20,092 bases of DNA from DASUXA01 sp036378155 (GTDB lineage Bacteria > Actinomycetota > Actinomycetes > Mycobacteriales > Micromonosporaceae): positions 1-20,092 of the forward strand of contig DASUXA010000022.1 of assembly GCA_036378155.1 (NCBI GenBank), read 5' to 3'. The notes under the pieces were generated by a model. That model saw only the letters and a program-made list of their open reading frames with translations. It was not told where the DNA came from and ran no database searches. Positions 7,839 to 14,789 of this stretch are shown one piece after another (position 1 is the stretch's first letter; every line of letters starts with the position of its first letter). A program made the translations under genes and the position numbers.

Positions 7839-8680
7839 AGCCGGCAGTTCTGGATGTCGGTCACGAGGATCGCGCGCGCGCCCACCTCGTACAGCTCATC
7901 CATGATCCGGTGACTGTCCGTGCGCAGCACCATCGCCTGTACCGCGACCCAACCTTCCCGGTGCAGGGGCGAGATCGTGGGCGACTCGATGCCCGGCGTC
8001 AAGGCGCACGCCTTGTCGAGCCGATCGGCACGCACGTCGTAGGCGAGCATCACGTACCGACGGGCGACCAGTACCCCTTGCAGCCGGCGCAGCAGCTGGG
8101 CGACCGCGCCGTTGGCGGGCGCGTCCGGGCGGCGGATCAGGATCGCCGACGAAACCAGGATCGGCTCGCCGACCGGCTCAAGCCCGGCCTGGCGCAGCGT
8201 GGTACCGGTGGACACCACGTCGGCGATGACGTCCGCCACGCCGAGACGTACCGCGTTCTCCACCGCACCGTCCAGCCGCACCACATTCGCCGACAGACCC
8301 CGCTGCGCGAGGTGCTTGGCGACGATCCCCGGGTACGCGGTGGCGATGCGCCGCCCCGCCAGGTCGTCGACGGCGCGGACCACACCGGGCGGCGCGGCGA
8401 ACCGGAACGTCGCCCCGCCGAAGTCGAGGTCGAGCAGTTCCTCGGCGTCGACGTCGGCGTCGACGAGCAGGTCCCGTCCGGTGATGCCGAGGTCCAGCTC
8501 GCCCGAGGCGACGTACGTGGCGATGTCGCGCGGGCGCAGGTAGAAGAACTCGACGTCGTTGGCGGGATCCTGGCAGACCAGATCACGCTCGTCTAAGCGC
8601 TGCCGGTAGCCGGCTTCGCGCAGCATTTCGGCGGCGGGCCGGGACAGGGTGCCTTTGTTGGGTACGGCGATACGCAGCAT
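7835..8680 (-). CDS. hisG: ATP phosphoribosyltransferase, long form
   Basis: HisG joins PRPP and ATP in the first committed step of histidine synthesis and is the usual feedback target. The 281 residues match the long, self-regulated form. It starts MLRIAVPNKGTLS, carries the PRPP-binding ADVVSTGTTLRQAGL, and ends in the C-terminal ACT-like histidine-binding domain (about 208-281; SPTISPLHREGWVAVQAM). No separate HisZ is needed for this form. The ATG at 8678-8680 has AGAGGA about five bases upstream. It follows hisE by 42 bases and overlaps the transporter gene by four. I see no T-box or histidine leader upstream. Confidence 0.97.
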   Translation of the reverse strand: MLRIAVPNKGTLSRPAAEMLREAGYRQRLDERDLVCQDPANDVEFFYLRPRDIATYVASGELDLGITGRDLLVDADVDAEELLDLDFGGATFRFAAPPGVVRAVDDLAGRRIATAYPGIVAKHLAQRGLSANVVRLDGAVENAVRLGVADVIADVVSTGTTLRQAGLEPVGEPILVSSAILIRRPDAPANGAVAQLLRRLQGVLVARRYVMLAYDVRADRLDKACALTPGIESPTISPLHREGWVAVQAMVLRTDSHRIMDELYEVGARAILVTDIQNCRL

Positions 8681-8722
8681 CAGATCCTCTGGGCGCGGGT
8701 CGGGGCGGGGCTCGGAACGCGC

Positions 8723-8986
8723 CTAGAGATGTCGGTACACGTCCCGCAGCGTCAGCCCGCTGGCCAGCATCAGCACCTGCGCCTGGTACAGCAACTGGGC
8801 GATCTCCTCGGCGGCGCGCGCCGGACCCTCGTGCTCGGCCGCCATCCACGCCTCGGCCGCCTCCTCGACGACCTTCTTGCCGATCGAGTGCACGCCACGC
8901 TCCAGCGCGGCGACGGTGCCGGAGCCCGGGGTGCGGGCGGCGGCCTTCCCGCTCAACTCCTCGAACAGCTCCTCGAAGGTCTTCAC
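8723..8986 (-). CDS. hisE: Phosphoribosyl-ATP diphosphatase
   Basis: HisE hydrolyses phosphoribosyl-ATP to phosphoribosyl-AMP, the second step of histidine synthesis. The 87 residues start VKTFEELFEEL and carry the all-alpha MazG-like core GKKVVEEAAEAWMAAEHEG and AAEEIAQLLYQAQVLML, whose acidic residues bind magnesium. It is the stand-alone form, not fused to HisI. The frame is open to 9199, but the upstream part is Arg/Pro-rich and not conserved-looking. I use the GTG at 8984-8986, where the family normally starts; a GGGG five bases upstream is only a weak ribosome-binding site. A hairpin at 9004-9036 separates it from ribH. Confidence 0.95.
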   Translation of the reverse strand: MKTFEELFEELSGKAAARTPGSGTVAALERGVHSIGKKVVEEAAEAWMAAEHEGPARAAEEIAQLLYQAQVLMLASGLTLRDVYRHL

Positions 8987-9003
8987 GAGGCCCCATTCTG
9001 GCA

Positions 9004-9036
9004 GGTGCCGCCCGCAACGTCGCACCGGGCGGCGCC
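9004..9036 (-). terminator. Hairpin between ribH and hisE
   Basis: The 11-base arms 9004-9014 and 9026-9036 pair except at one position, around an 11-base loop, about 65 bases after the ribH stop and 17 before the hisE start. It may end the riboflavin operon. No T run follows. The single odd pair would be a G-U on the plus-strand RNA but a mismatch on the minus-strand RNA, which weakens the call. Confidence 0.4.
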
Positions 9037-9101
9037 GGCGTCCGGGCGGGCGGGACGACGCGGCCGATGCCGCTGTCCGCCGGCTGCGGGCGAACCCGGG
9101 A

Positions 9102-9578
9102 TCAGGCGCCGCCGAGCTCGCGCAGGGCGAGCGCGGTGTCCAACGCCGCCACGGTCGCCGCCCAGCCCTTGTCCTCGCTCGAGTCGGGCAGACCGGCACG
9201 TTCGTACGCCTGCTCGATCGTGTTCACCGTGAGCACGCCGTTGCCCACCGGCGTCGACTCGTCCAGGGCGACCCTGGTCAGCCCGTCGGTCACCGAGCGG
9301 CACACGTAGTCGAAGTGCGGTGTGGCCCCGCGTACCACCACGCCCAGCGCCACCACCGCGTCGCAGCGACGCGCCAACGCCTGGGCGACCACCGGCAGTT
9401 CGATCGAACCGGCGACCCGCGCCACGACCACGTCGTCGACCCCGCACGCCTTCGCCGCGGCCTGGGCCCGCTCCAGCATCAGGTCGGTCAGGTCGGCATG
9501 CCAGCGGGTCGCGACGATACCCAGCCGCAAACCGGCGCCGTCCACCGTCGCCACGTCCGGGGCTCCGAACCCAGCCAT
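9102..9578 (-). CDS. ribH: 6,7-dimethyl-8-ribityllumazine synthase
   Basis: RibH condenses the pyrimidine product of RibD with dihydroxybutanone phosphate to give lumazine, the substrate of riboflavin synthase. The family forms pentamers or 60-subunit shells. The 158 residues include the N-terminal ATRWHADLT, GSIELP in the substrate pocket, GVVVRGATPHFDYVC, and PVGNGVLTVNTIEQAYERAG with the C-terminal DKGWAAT. Known active-site positions appear present. The ATG at 9576-9578 shares one base with the ribBA stop (TGATG), and AAGGG lies some ten bases upstream inside ribBA. It is the last gene of the riboflavin operon. Confidence 0.97.
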   Translation of the reverse strand: MAGFGAPDVATVDGAGLRLGIVATRWHADLTDLMLERAQAAAKACGVDDVVVARVAGSIELPVVAQALARRCDAVVALGVVVRGATPHFDYVCRSVTDGLTRVALDESTPVGNGVLTVNTIEQAYERAGLPDSSEDKGWAATVAALDTALALRELGGA

Positions 9579-10813
9579 CACGCCAGCCCTTCCACGTACT
9601 CGTCCAGGTCGTCCAGCAGATGCCCCATCCGGTCGCGCTTGGTGCGCAGGTACCGCACGTTTTCCGGGTGCGGTCGCACCGGCAGCGGCACCCGCCCCAC
9701 CACGTGCAGCCCGTACCCCTCCAGCCCGGCTCGCTTCGCCGGGTTGTTGGTCAGCAGCCGCATCGTCTTGATACCCAGGTCGGCGAGGATCTGCGCGCCG
9801 GTACCGTAGTCCCGCGCGTCCGCGGGCAACCCCAGTTCCAGGTTCGCGTCGACGGTGTCGCGTCCCTGGTCCTGCAACTGGTACGCCTGCAGTTTGTGCA
9901 TCAGTCCGATGCCGCGCCCCTCGTGGCCGCGCACGTACAGCACCACGCCGCGACCCTCCTCCACGACACGCTGCATCGCCGCCTGCAACTGCGGTCCGCA
10001 GTCGCAGCGCACCGAGCCGAACACATCGCCGGTCAGGCACTCCGAGTGCACCCGGACCAGGATGTCGTCGCCCGGTTCGAGGTCGCCGTACACCAGCGCG
10101 ACCGCCTCCGACGCGTCGTGCGTGGTGCGGTACCCGATCGCCCGGAACACGCCGTACTCGGTGGGCAGCCGCGCCTCGGCGACCCGTTCGACCTGCCGCT
10201 CGTACCGGCGCCGATGGGCGATCAGGTCGGCGATGGAGATCATGGTCAGCTCGTGTTCGGCGGCGAACTCGCGCAGCGCCGGCAGTCGGCGTACCGAGCC
10301 GTCGTCGTGCACGAGTTCGCACAGCGCCGCCGCCGGGTGCAGACCCGCCATCCGGACCAGGTCGACCCCGGCCTCGGTGTGCCCCGGTCGGCGCAGGACC
10401 CCGCCCTCCTTGGCGCGCAGCGGGAACACGTGACCGGGCCGCGACAGGTCGACCGCGGCGGTGTCCGGCGAGCCGAGCAGCGCGATGGTCCGGGCGCGGT
10501 CCGCCGCCGAGATGCCGGTCGTCACGCCTTCGCGGGCATCCACCGACACGGTGTACCCGGTGCCCCGCCGATCCTGGTTCGTGTGGTACATCGGCGGCAG
10601 GTCGAGCCGGTCGCAGTCCTCGCCGGTGAGCGCCACGCAGATCATTCCGGAGGTGTACCGGACGGTGAAGCCGACCAGCTCGGGCGTGGCGGCGGCAGCG
10701 GCGAAGATCAGGTCGCCCTCGTTCTCCCGGTCCTCGTCGTCCACCACGATCACCGGACGCCCGGCGGCGATGTCCGCGACCGCCTGCTCGATCGCGCCGA
10801 ACCCGTCACTCAT
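9578..10813 (-). CDS. ribBA: Bifunctional DHBP synthase / GTP cyclohydrolase II
   Basis: This fusion makes both riboflavin precursors. The N-terminal RibB half (about 1-205) converts ribulose 5-phosphate to 3,4-dihydroxy-2-butanone 4-phosphate and formate. The C-terminal RibA half (about 210-405) opens GTP with loss of formate and pyrophosphate. The RibB metal and active-site motifs DDEDRENEGD (25-34) and RPGHTEAGVDL (142-152) are intact. RibA has the zinc cysteines C259, C270 and C272 in SECLTGDVFGSVRCDC and the YVRGHEGRGIGL loop. The 411-residue length is normal. The ATG at 10811-10813 overlaps the ribE stop as ATGA. The 3' end overlaps ribH by one base. Confidence 0.98.
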   Translation of the reverse strand: MSDGFGAIEQAVADIAAGRPVIVVDDEDRENEGDLIFAAAAATPELVGFTVRYTSGMICVALTGEDCDRLDLPPMYHTNQDRRGTGYTVSVDAREGVTTGISAADRARTIALLGSPDTAAVDLSRPGHVFPLRAKEGGVLRRPGHTEAGVDLVRMAGLHPAAALCELVHDDGSVRRLPALREFAAEHELTMISIADLIAHRRRYERQVERVAEARLPTEYGVFRAIGYRTTHDASEAVALVYGDLEPGDDILVRVHSECLTGDVFGSVRCDCGPQLQAAMQRVVEEGRGVVLYVRGHEGRGIGLMHKLQAYQLQDQGRDTVDANLELGLPADARDYGTGAQILADLGIKTMRLLTNNPAKRAGLEGYGLHVVGRVPLPVRPHPENVRYLRTKRDRMGHLLDDLDEYVEGLA

Positions 10814-11409
10814 CGCGCCACCCGCTCTCCCAGCAGCTTCTCCACGTACTTCGCCACCACGTCCACCTCGAGGTTGACCGGGTCGCCGACGCCCTTGCGC
10901 CCCAGCGTGGTGAGCGTGAGGGTGGTCGGGATGAGGCTGACCGAGAAGTGGTCGCCGGTCACGCCGGTCACGGTGAGCGACACGCCGTCGACCGTGATCG
11001 AACCCTTCTCCACCACGTACCGGGTGAGCCCGGCGGGCAGGGTCACGGTCACCGTCTCCCAGTGCTCGGCGGGCTGCCGCGCGGCGATCACGCCGACCCC
11101 GTCGACGTGTCCCTGCACCAGGTGACCGCCGAGCCGGCTGCTCAGCGTCGCGGCACGTTCCAAGTTCACCGGGTCGCCGACCCGCGACGCGCCCAGCGAC
11201 GAGCGGTCCAGCGTCTCCTTCATCACGTCCACACCGAACGTGTCGCCGTCCACGCCGACGACGGTCAGGCAGACGCCGTCGACCGCGATCGAGTCGCCCG
11301 GTCGGGCGTCGGAGGTGACCTGCGGCCCCCGGATCGTCATCCGCGCCGCGTCGCCCAGGTCGGTCACCGTGACCACCGAGCCGAGTTCCTCCACGATGCC
11401 GGTGAACAC
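10810..11409 (-). CDS. ribE: Riboflavin synthase alpha chain
   Basis: The enzyme dismutates two lumazines into riboflavin plus the RibD product. The 199 residues form two similar lumazine-binding barrels. The first starts MFTGIVEELG and contains GDSIAVDGVCLTV; the second starts near HLVQGHVDGVG and contains GSITVDGVSLTVTG. The start is GTG at 11407-11409, with AAGGAGG six bases upstream inside the ribD 3' end; the ATG between them is out of frame. One base separates it from the ribD stop, and it overlaps ribBA by four bases. The name ribE follows actinobacterial use; in other schemes this gene is ribC or ribB. Confidence 0.98.
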   Translation of the reverse strand: MFTGIVEELGSVVTVTDLGDAARMTIRGPQVTSDARPGDSIAVDGVCLTVVGVDGDTFGVDVMKETLDRSSLGASRVGDPVNLERAATLSSRLGGHLVQGHVDGVGVIAARQPAEHWETVTVTLPAGLTRYVVEKGSITVDGVSLTVTGVTGDHFSVSLIPTTLTLTTLGRKGVGDPVNLEVDVVAKYVEKLLGERVAR

Positions 11410-11410
11410 G

Positions 11411-12487
11411 TCATGCCTCCTTCGTGACGGCGGTGAGCCGGATGTCCGCGCCGACCCGGGTGACGTCGGTGAGGACCAGGTCGATCGCCTCGCCGATCGA
11501 GGTGACCCCGACCCCGGTGAGCGCTGCCGGTCCGGCGCCGAGCAGTTTCGGTGCGACGTACCCGACGACCTCGTCGACCAGCCCGGCGCGCAGGAACGCC
11601 CCGGCGAGCGTCGGTCCGCCTTCCAGCAGGGCGCCGCGCACGCCCCGGGTGTACAGGGCGGTCATCAAAGCGTCGAGATCGACCCGTCCGTCCGGGTCGC
11701 GACCGACCTCGCCGGCGGTCGCCACCCAGGTCGGCGCGGCGTCGTCGCGTACCCGGGCGTCGGGCGGGGTGCGACCGTGGCTGTCGACCACGACCCGCAG
11801 CGGTCGGCGCTCCACGCCCGCCAGCCGTACCGTCAGCGCCGGATCGTCGGCGAGCACCGTGCCGACCCCGGCGATGATCGCGTCGACGCCGGACCGCAGC
11901 CGGTGCACGTCGGCACGCGCGTCCGGAGAGGTGATCCATCTGCTGGTACCGTCGGCGGCCGCCACCCGGCCGTCCAGCGTCGCGGCGTACTTCCAGATCA
12001 GGTACGGACGCCGACGGTGTACCGCGGTGAGCCAGTAGCGCAATCCGTGAGCCGCCTCGGCCGCGGCGAGCCCGATCTCGACGTCGATCCCCGCCGCGCG
12101 CAGGGTTTCCACGCCCCCGGCGGCGATCGGGTTCGGGTCGCGAACCGCGAGGACCACCCGGGCGACACCGGCAGCGATCAACTGCCGGGTACAGGGACCG
12201 GTGAGCCCGGTGTGGTCGCACGGTTCGAGGGTGACGACGGCGGTACCGCCGCGCGCCCGCCGACCCGCGGCGCGCAGCGCGACGACCTCGGCGTGCGGTC
12301 CACCGGCGGGAGCAGTGCGCCCCTCACCCGCCACCTGCCCGGCGGCGTCCAGGACCACGCAGCCGACGCTCGGGTTCGGGCTGGTCGCACCAAGCCCGAG
12401 AGCGCCGAGTTCGATGGCGCGGCTCATCGCCGCGGCTTCCGCCGCCGGCGCAGTGGTGCGCGCGGGTTCGTCCGCGCTGCCCGCCAT
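11411..12487 (-). CDS. ribD: Bifunctional riboflavin deaminase/reductase
   Basis: RibD deaminates the pyrimidine product of GTP cyclohydrolase II and then reduces its ribosyl chain with NADPH. The deaminase domain (about 18-150) has the zinc motifs GGPHAEV (H65, E67) and EPCDHTGLTGPC (C90, C99). The reductase domain (about 158-355) contains WKYAATLDGRVAA, SGVDAIIAGVGTVLADDP and LLEGGPTLAGAFL. The 358 residues are a normal length. The ATG at 12485-12487 has AAGGGGAG three bases upstream, so I prefer it to the internal ATG at 12427. It is the first gene of the operon, 116 bases behind the FMN riboswitch. Confidence 0.97.
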   Translation of the reverse strand: MAGSADEPARTTAPAAEAAAMSRAIELGALGLGATSPNPSVGCVVLDAAGQVAGEGRTAPAGGPHAEVVALRAAGRRARGGTAVVTLEPCDHTGLTGPCTRQLIAAGVARVVLAVRDPNPIAAGGVETLRAAGIDVEIGLAAAEAAHGLRYWLTAVHRRRPYLIWKYAATLDGRVAAADGTSRWITSPDARADVHRLRSGVDAIIAGVGTVLADDPALTVRLAGVERRPLRVVVDSHGRTPPDARVRDDAAPTWVATAGEVGRDPDGRVDLDALMTALYTRGVRGALLEGGPTLAGAFLRAGLVDEVVGYVAPKLLGAGPAALTGVGVTSIGEAIDLVLTDVTRVGADIRLTAVTKEA

Positions 12488-12603
12488 CGTCTCCCCTTCC
12501 CGCTCGCGTCACGCGCGGGCGGTGGGAGGGTGGGCGGGGTCGCGACAGCGCCGACGCCGCCGCCGGCCGGTCCGGGCGGTACCGCCGCGAGCCGGCCTTC
12601 CCG
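12488..12603 (-). promoter_or_regulatory. Expression platform between FMN riboswitch and ribD
   Basis: This stretch links the sensor to the ribD ribosome-binding site and has no gene. It holds a larger hairpin around the palindrome GGCGGTACCGCC (12575-12586). Next to the ribosome-binding site, CCCGC and GCGGG enclose GCG-TGA-CGC. A CTCCC upstream could pair with the GGGAG of the ribosome-binding site, which would fit control of translation. I see no T-tract terminator. Which structure switches is inference. Confidence 0.4.
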
Positions 12604-12740
12604 CGCGCTGTCTCCCATCCGGACTGTCACCGTCGGCCCCGGATTCTCACCGGGTCCACCGGTCGTGAGACCGGGTCGCGGGCTGCCACGAGGACGTGGA
12701 TCACCGCCGGTTCGGAATTGCACCGAGTCCCGCCAGCGCG
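12604..12740 (-). promoter_or_regulatory. FMN riboswitch (RFN element)
   Basis: The minus strand carries the highly conserved RFN words in order: ACTCGGTGCAATTCCGAACC, CGGCGGT, GGTGAGAATCCGGGG, CCGACGGTGACAGTCC and GGATGGGAGA. Closing helix P1 is visible as CGCGCTG (12734-12740) pairing with CAGCGCG (12604-12610). The element binds FMN and normally lowers riboflavin gene expression when FMN is plentiful. Its place just upstream of ribD-ribE-ribBA-ribH fits this. Confidence 0.96.
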
Positions 12741-12757
12741 TGGTGGGTCCGTCTGCG

Positions 12758-12785
12758 AGTCTGCCACCTCGCGACCCACGGTGAA
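12758..12785 (-). promoter_or_regulatory. Candidate promoter of the riboflavin operon
   Basis: On the minus strand TTCACC (12780-12785) and CAGACT (12758-12763) are 16 bases apart and would start RNA near 12751, about 11 bases before riboswitch helix P1. The -10 match is partial. The word GGTGGCAGACTCG around it recurs upstream of the PH-domain gene. Confidence 0.4.
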
Positions 12786-12819
12786 ACAGGCACGGTCGAT
12801 GTCACACCCAGACGCGGGG

Positions 12820-12891
12820 CGCCGCGCCGGGTCAGGTCGCCGCGCCGGGTCAGCCCGCCGCGCCGGGTCAGCTCGCCGCGCCGGGTCAGCT
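12820..12891. repeat. Four 18-bp tandem repeats across the GGDEF-gene stop
   Basis: Four 18-base units (12820-12837, 12838-12855, 12856-12873, 12874-12891) share CGCCGCGCCGGGTCAG and differ only in their last two bases; a degenerate fifth follows. The stop codon of the response-regulator gene lies in the rightmost unit. Since 18 is a multiple of three, each further unit carries another in-frame TGA, giving four in a row. Confidence 0.93.
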
Positions 12892-13839
12892 CGCCGTGCC
12901 GCGCCGGTCGACGGCGACGTACGAGCCGGGCTGCGACTTCGCCACCGTCTTCATCTCGGAGGCGACCGACACCACCTCGCGTGGGTCGGAGTACGTGCGG
13001 CTCGCCGACAGCGCGACCCCGATCGACAACGTGACCAGGTTCGCCTGCCGGACGTTGCCGCGCCGGTCGGTCAACTCCAGGTAGCCGCGCTCGGCGTCCA
13101 CCGGGTCGTACAGCCCGTCCGCTGCCGCCTCGAAGTCGACAACCGCCTGCTCGGTGAGCGGGCGTACCTGGTCCGGATGGCACACCACGACGAAGTCGTC
13201 GCCGCCGATATGACCGAGGAACGCGGACGGCAGACCGACCGCGACGACCGCGCGACGCAGCGCCTCGGCCAGCGCCACGATGAACTCGTCCCCGCGCGCG
13301 AACCCGTACGCGTCGTTGACGCTCTTGAACCTGTCGATGTCGATGTGGCACACCGCGAACGGCGTGCCGCCGTGGGTACGGTCGGCGATCTCGCGAAGGA
13401 TACGGATGTTGCCGGGCAGCCCGGTCAACGGCGACACCTCGCGGATCTCGTGGGTGCGCCGGAGCATCGACTGCACCCGCGCGATCAGCTCCATGGTGTC
13501 GAACGGCTTGACCACGTAGTCGTCCGCGCCGTGGCTGAGCCCGTGGACCTTGTCCACGGTGAGCCCCTTGGCGGTCAGCATGATGATCGGGATCAGCCCG
13601 ACCATCGGATCGGCGCGCAGGCGCCGGGTCAGCTCCAGCCCGTCCACCACCGGCATCATCAGGTCGATGATCGCCAGGTCGGGCTGGTGGGCGCGGGCCA
13701 GGTCGAAGCCCTCGGCGCCGTTGTGGGCGAGCAGCACGTCGTACCCCTGCAACCGCAGGTTGACCTCGACGAACCGGGCGATGTCGACGTCGTCGTCCAC
13801 CACGAGGATCAGCTCGCGCGGTACGGCGCCGTCGGTCAT
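12886..13839 (-). CDS. REC-GGDEF response regulator, possible diguanylate cyclase
   Basis: The 317-residue protein starts with a receiver domain (about 9-125): acidic pair D15/D16, phospho-acceptor D59 in IIDLMMP, T89 and K111 in VKPFD. A GGDEF domain follows at about 135-312, with LTGLPGN, HIDIDRFKSVNDAYG and the signature HIGGDDFVVV (GGDDF at 212-216). Such proteins make cyclic di-GMP from GTP on phosphorylation. Here the signature is GGDDF rather than GGDEF/GGEEF and there is no RxxD inhibitory site before it, so activity is uncertain. No partner kinase gene is in the window. The ATG at 13837-13839 shares one base with the rpe stop. The 3' end lies in 18-base repeats. Confidence 0.93.
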   Translation of the reverse strand: MTDGAVPRELILVVDDDVDIARFVEVNLRLQGYDVLLAHNGAEGFDLARAHQPDLAIIDLMMPVVDGLELTRRLRADPMVGLIPIIMLTAKGLTVDKVHGLSHGADDYVVKPFDTMELIARVQSMLRRTHEIREVSPLTGLPGNIRILREIADRTHGGTPFAVCHIDIDRFKSVNDAYGFARGDEFIVALAEALRRAVVAVGLPSAFLGHIGGDDFVVVCHPDQVRPLTEQAVVDFEAAADGLYDPVDAERGYLELTDRRGNVRQANLVTLSIGVALSASRTYSDPREVVSVASEMKTVAKSQPGSYVAVDRRGTAS

Positions 13840-14543
13840 CAGCGCGCCTCCTCGCCGTACCCCTGGTCGGCGGCGCGGCGGGCAGCCTCGCGCAGCGCGC
13901 GCACCGCCGCGGCCGGATCGGCGGCGCCGAACACGGCGGTACCGGCGACGAACGCGTCGGCGCCCGCCTCGGCTGCCGCCGCGACGGTGTCCTCGCTGAT
14001 CCCGCCGTCGACTTCGATGCGCAGTTCGAGATGTCCCGCCGACACGTGCCGGCGGGCGGTGCGTACCTTGTCCAGCAGTTCCGGGATGAACCGCTGCCCG
14101 CCGAAGCCCGCCTTGATCGTCATGATCAGCAGGGTGTCGAACTCGGGCAGGATGTCCAGGTACGGCTCGACCGGCGTGTCCCGGTCGATCGCCAGTCCCG
14201 CTTTCGTACCGGCAGCCCGCAGGTCGCGCGCCAGTGTCACCGGGTCCTCGGCGGCTTCGGCGTGGAACGAGACGTTGTACGCGCCGGCCTCGGCGTACCC
14301 GCCCGCCCAGCGCTCCGGCCGCTCGATCATCAGATGGCAGTCGAGCGGCATGCTGGTCGCCTCGCGCAGGCTCTGTACCACCGGCAGCCCGATGGTCAGG
14401 TTCGGCACGAAGTGGTTGTCCATCACGTCGACGTGCAGCCAGTCGGCGACGTCCCGTACCGCGTCGGCGGCGTCCGCCAGTCGGGCGAAGTCGGCGGCGA
14501 GCAGGCTGGGCGCGACGATCAGGGACGGGGTCGGCACGGGCAC
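13839..14543 (-). CDS. rpe: Ribulose-phosphate 3-epimerase
   Basis: Rpe interconverts ribulose 5-phosphate and xylulose 5-phosphate in the pentose phosphate pathway. The roughly 234-residue TIM barrel has its usual motifs: IAPSLLAADFARL, HVDVMDNHFVPNLTIG, DCHLMIERPE, KAGFGGQRFIPELLDKVR and IEVDGGIS, supplying the catalytic aspartates and metal-binding histidines. No ribosome-binding site precedes either GTG, at 14541-14543 or two codons later at 14535-14537. A TAAGCT box at 14544-14549 would place the transcription start at the second GTG, so translation may be leaderless from there. It shares one base with the response-regulator gene. Its substrate ribulose 5-phosphate also feeds RibBA. Confidence 0.96.
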   Translation of the reverse strand: MPVPTPSLIVAPSLLAADFARLADAADAVRDVADWLHVDVMDNHFVPNLTIGLPVVQSLREATSMPLDCHLMIERPERWAGGYAEAGAYNVSFHAEAAEDPVTLARDLRAAGTKAGLAIDRDTPVEPYLDILPEFDTLLIMTIKAGFGGQRFIPELLDKVRTARRHVSAGHLELRIEVDGGISEDTVAAAAEAGADAFVAGTAVFGAADPAAAVRALREAARRAADQGYGEEAR

Positions 14544-14549
14544 AGCTTA
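14544..14549 (-). promoter_or_regulatory. Candidate -10 box for leaderless rpe
   Basis: TAAGCT fits TAnnnT. With standard spacing RNA would start at 14537, exactly the second in-frame GTG of rpe. No -35 box is seen, which is common for actinobacterial promoters. Confidence 0.35.
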
Positions 14550-14686
14550 CGAAGCGGGCGACCAGCCGCGCCCGCGGGTGTCGGGCTCGTCACGGTGGAA
14601 TCGGGCGCGGGGCGGTCGCCTGCGGGAGCGGGGGTGGGTCGCGACGGCTGTTCAACGCGACCGCTGGTCGGCCGGCGCGGCGGGGG

Positions 14687-14731
14687 TGTCGCGACAGGTG
14701 TACACCGCTGGTGATGTACGCACATCACCAG
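14687..14731. promoter_or_regulatory. Three abutting palindromes upstream of rpe
   Basis: TGTCGCGACA (14687-14696), GGTGTACACC (14697-14706) and, after one base, a perfect inverted repeat with arms CTGGTGATGT and ACATCACCAG around a four-base loop (14708-14731). All are perfect. The stretch is clearly richer in A and T than its surroundings. It could be operator sites for a dimeric repressor, or the last repeat could be a terminator for rsmB; there is no T run. Confidence 0.6.
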
Positions 14732-14789
14732 GCGCGTACGCCTCGAACGGCACCTGCCTTCCCGCGCGGCGACCGGGTCCCGGACGACG

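Noticed and set aside
7053..7913. Plus-strand frames opposite the transporter gene
   Set aside because: Low-complexity shadows of the minus-strand membrane protein, whose hydrophobic pattern and domain match are clear.
9102..10322. 406-codon frame reading through ribH and back across ribBA
   Set aside because: Only its 3' part is RibH. The upstream part is an out-of-frame shadow of ribBA, and the true start at 9578 has a ribosome-binding site.
12488..12603. Classical T-tract terminator behind the FMN riboswitch
   Set aside because: Stable hairpins are present but none is followed by a T run, so control of translation seems at least as likely.
12820..12891. Tandem repeats as a CRISPR array
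   Set aside because: Units are 18 bases with no spacers, and no cas genes are present.
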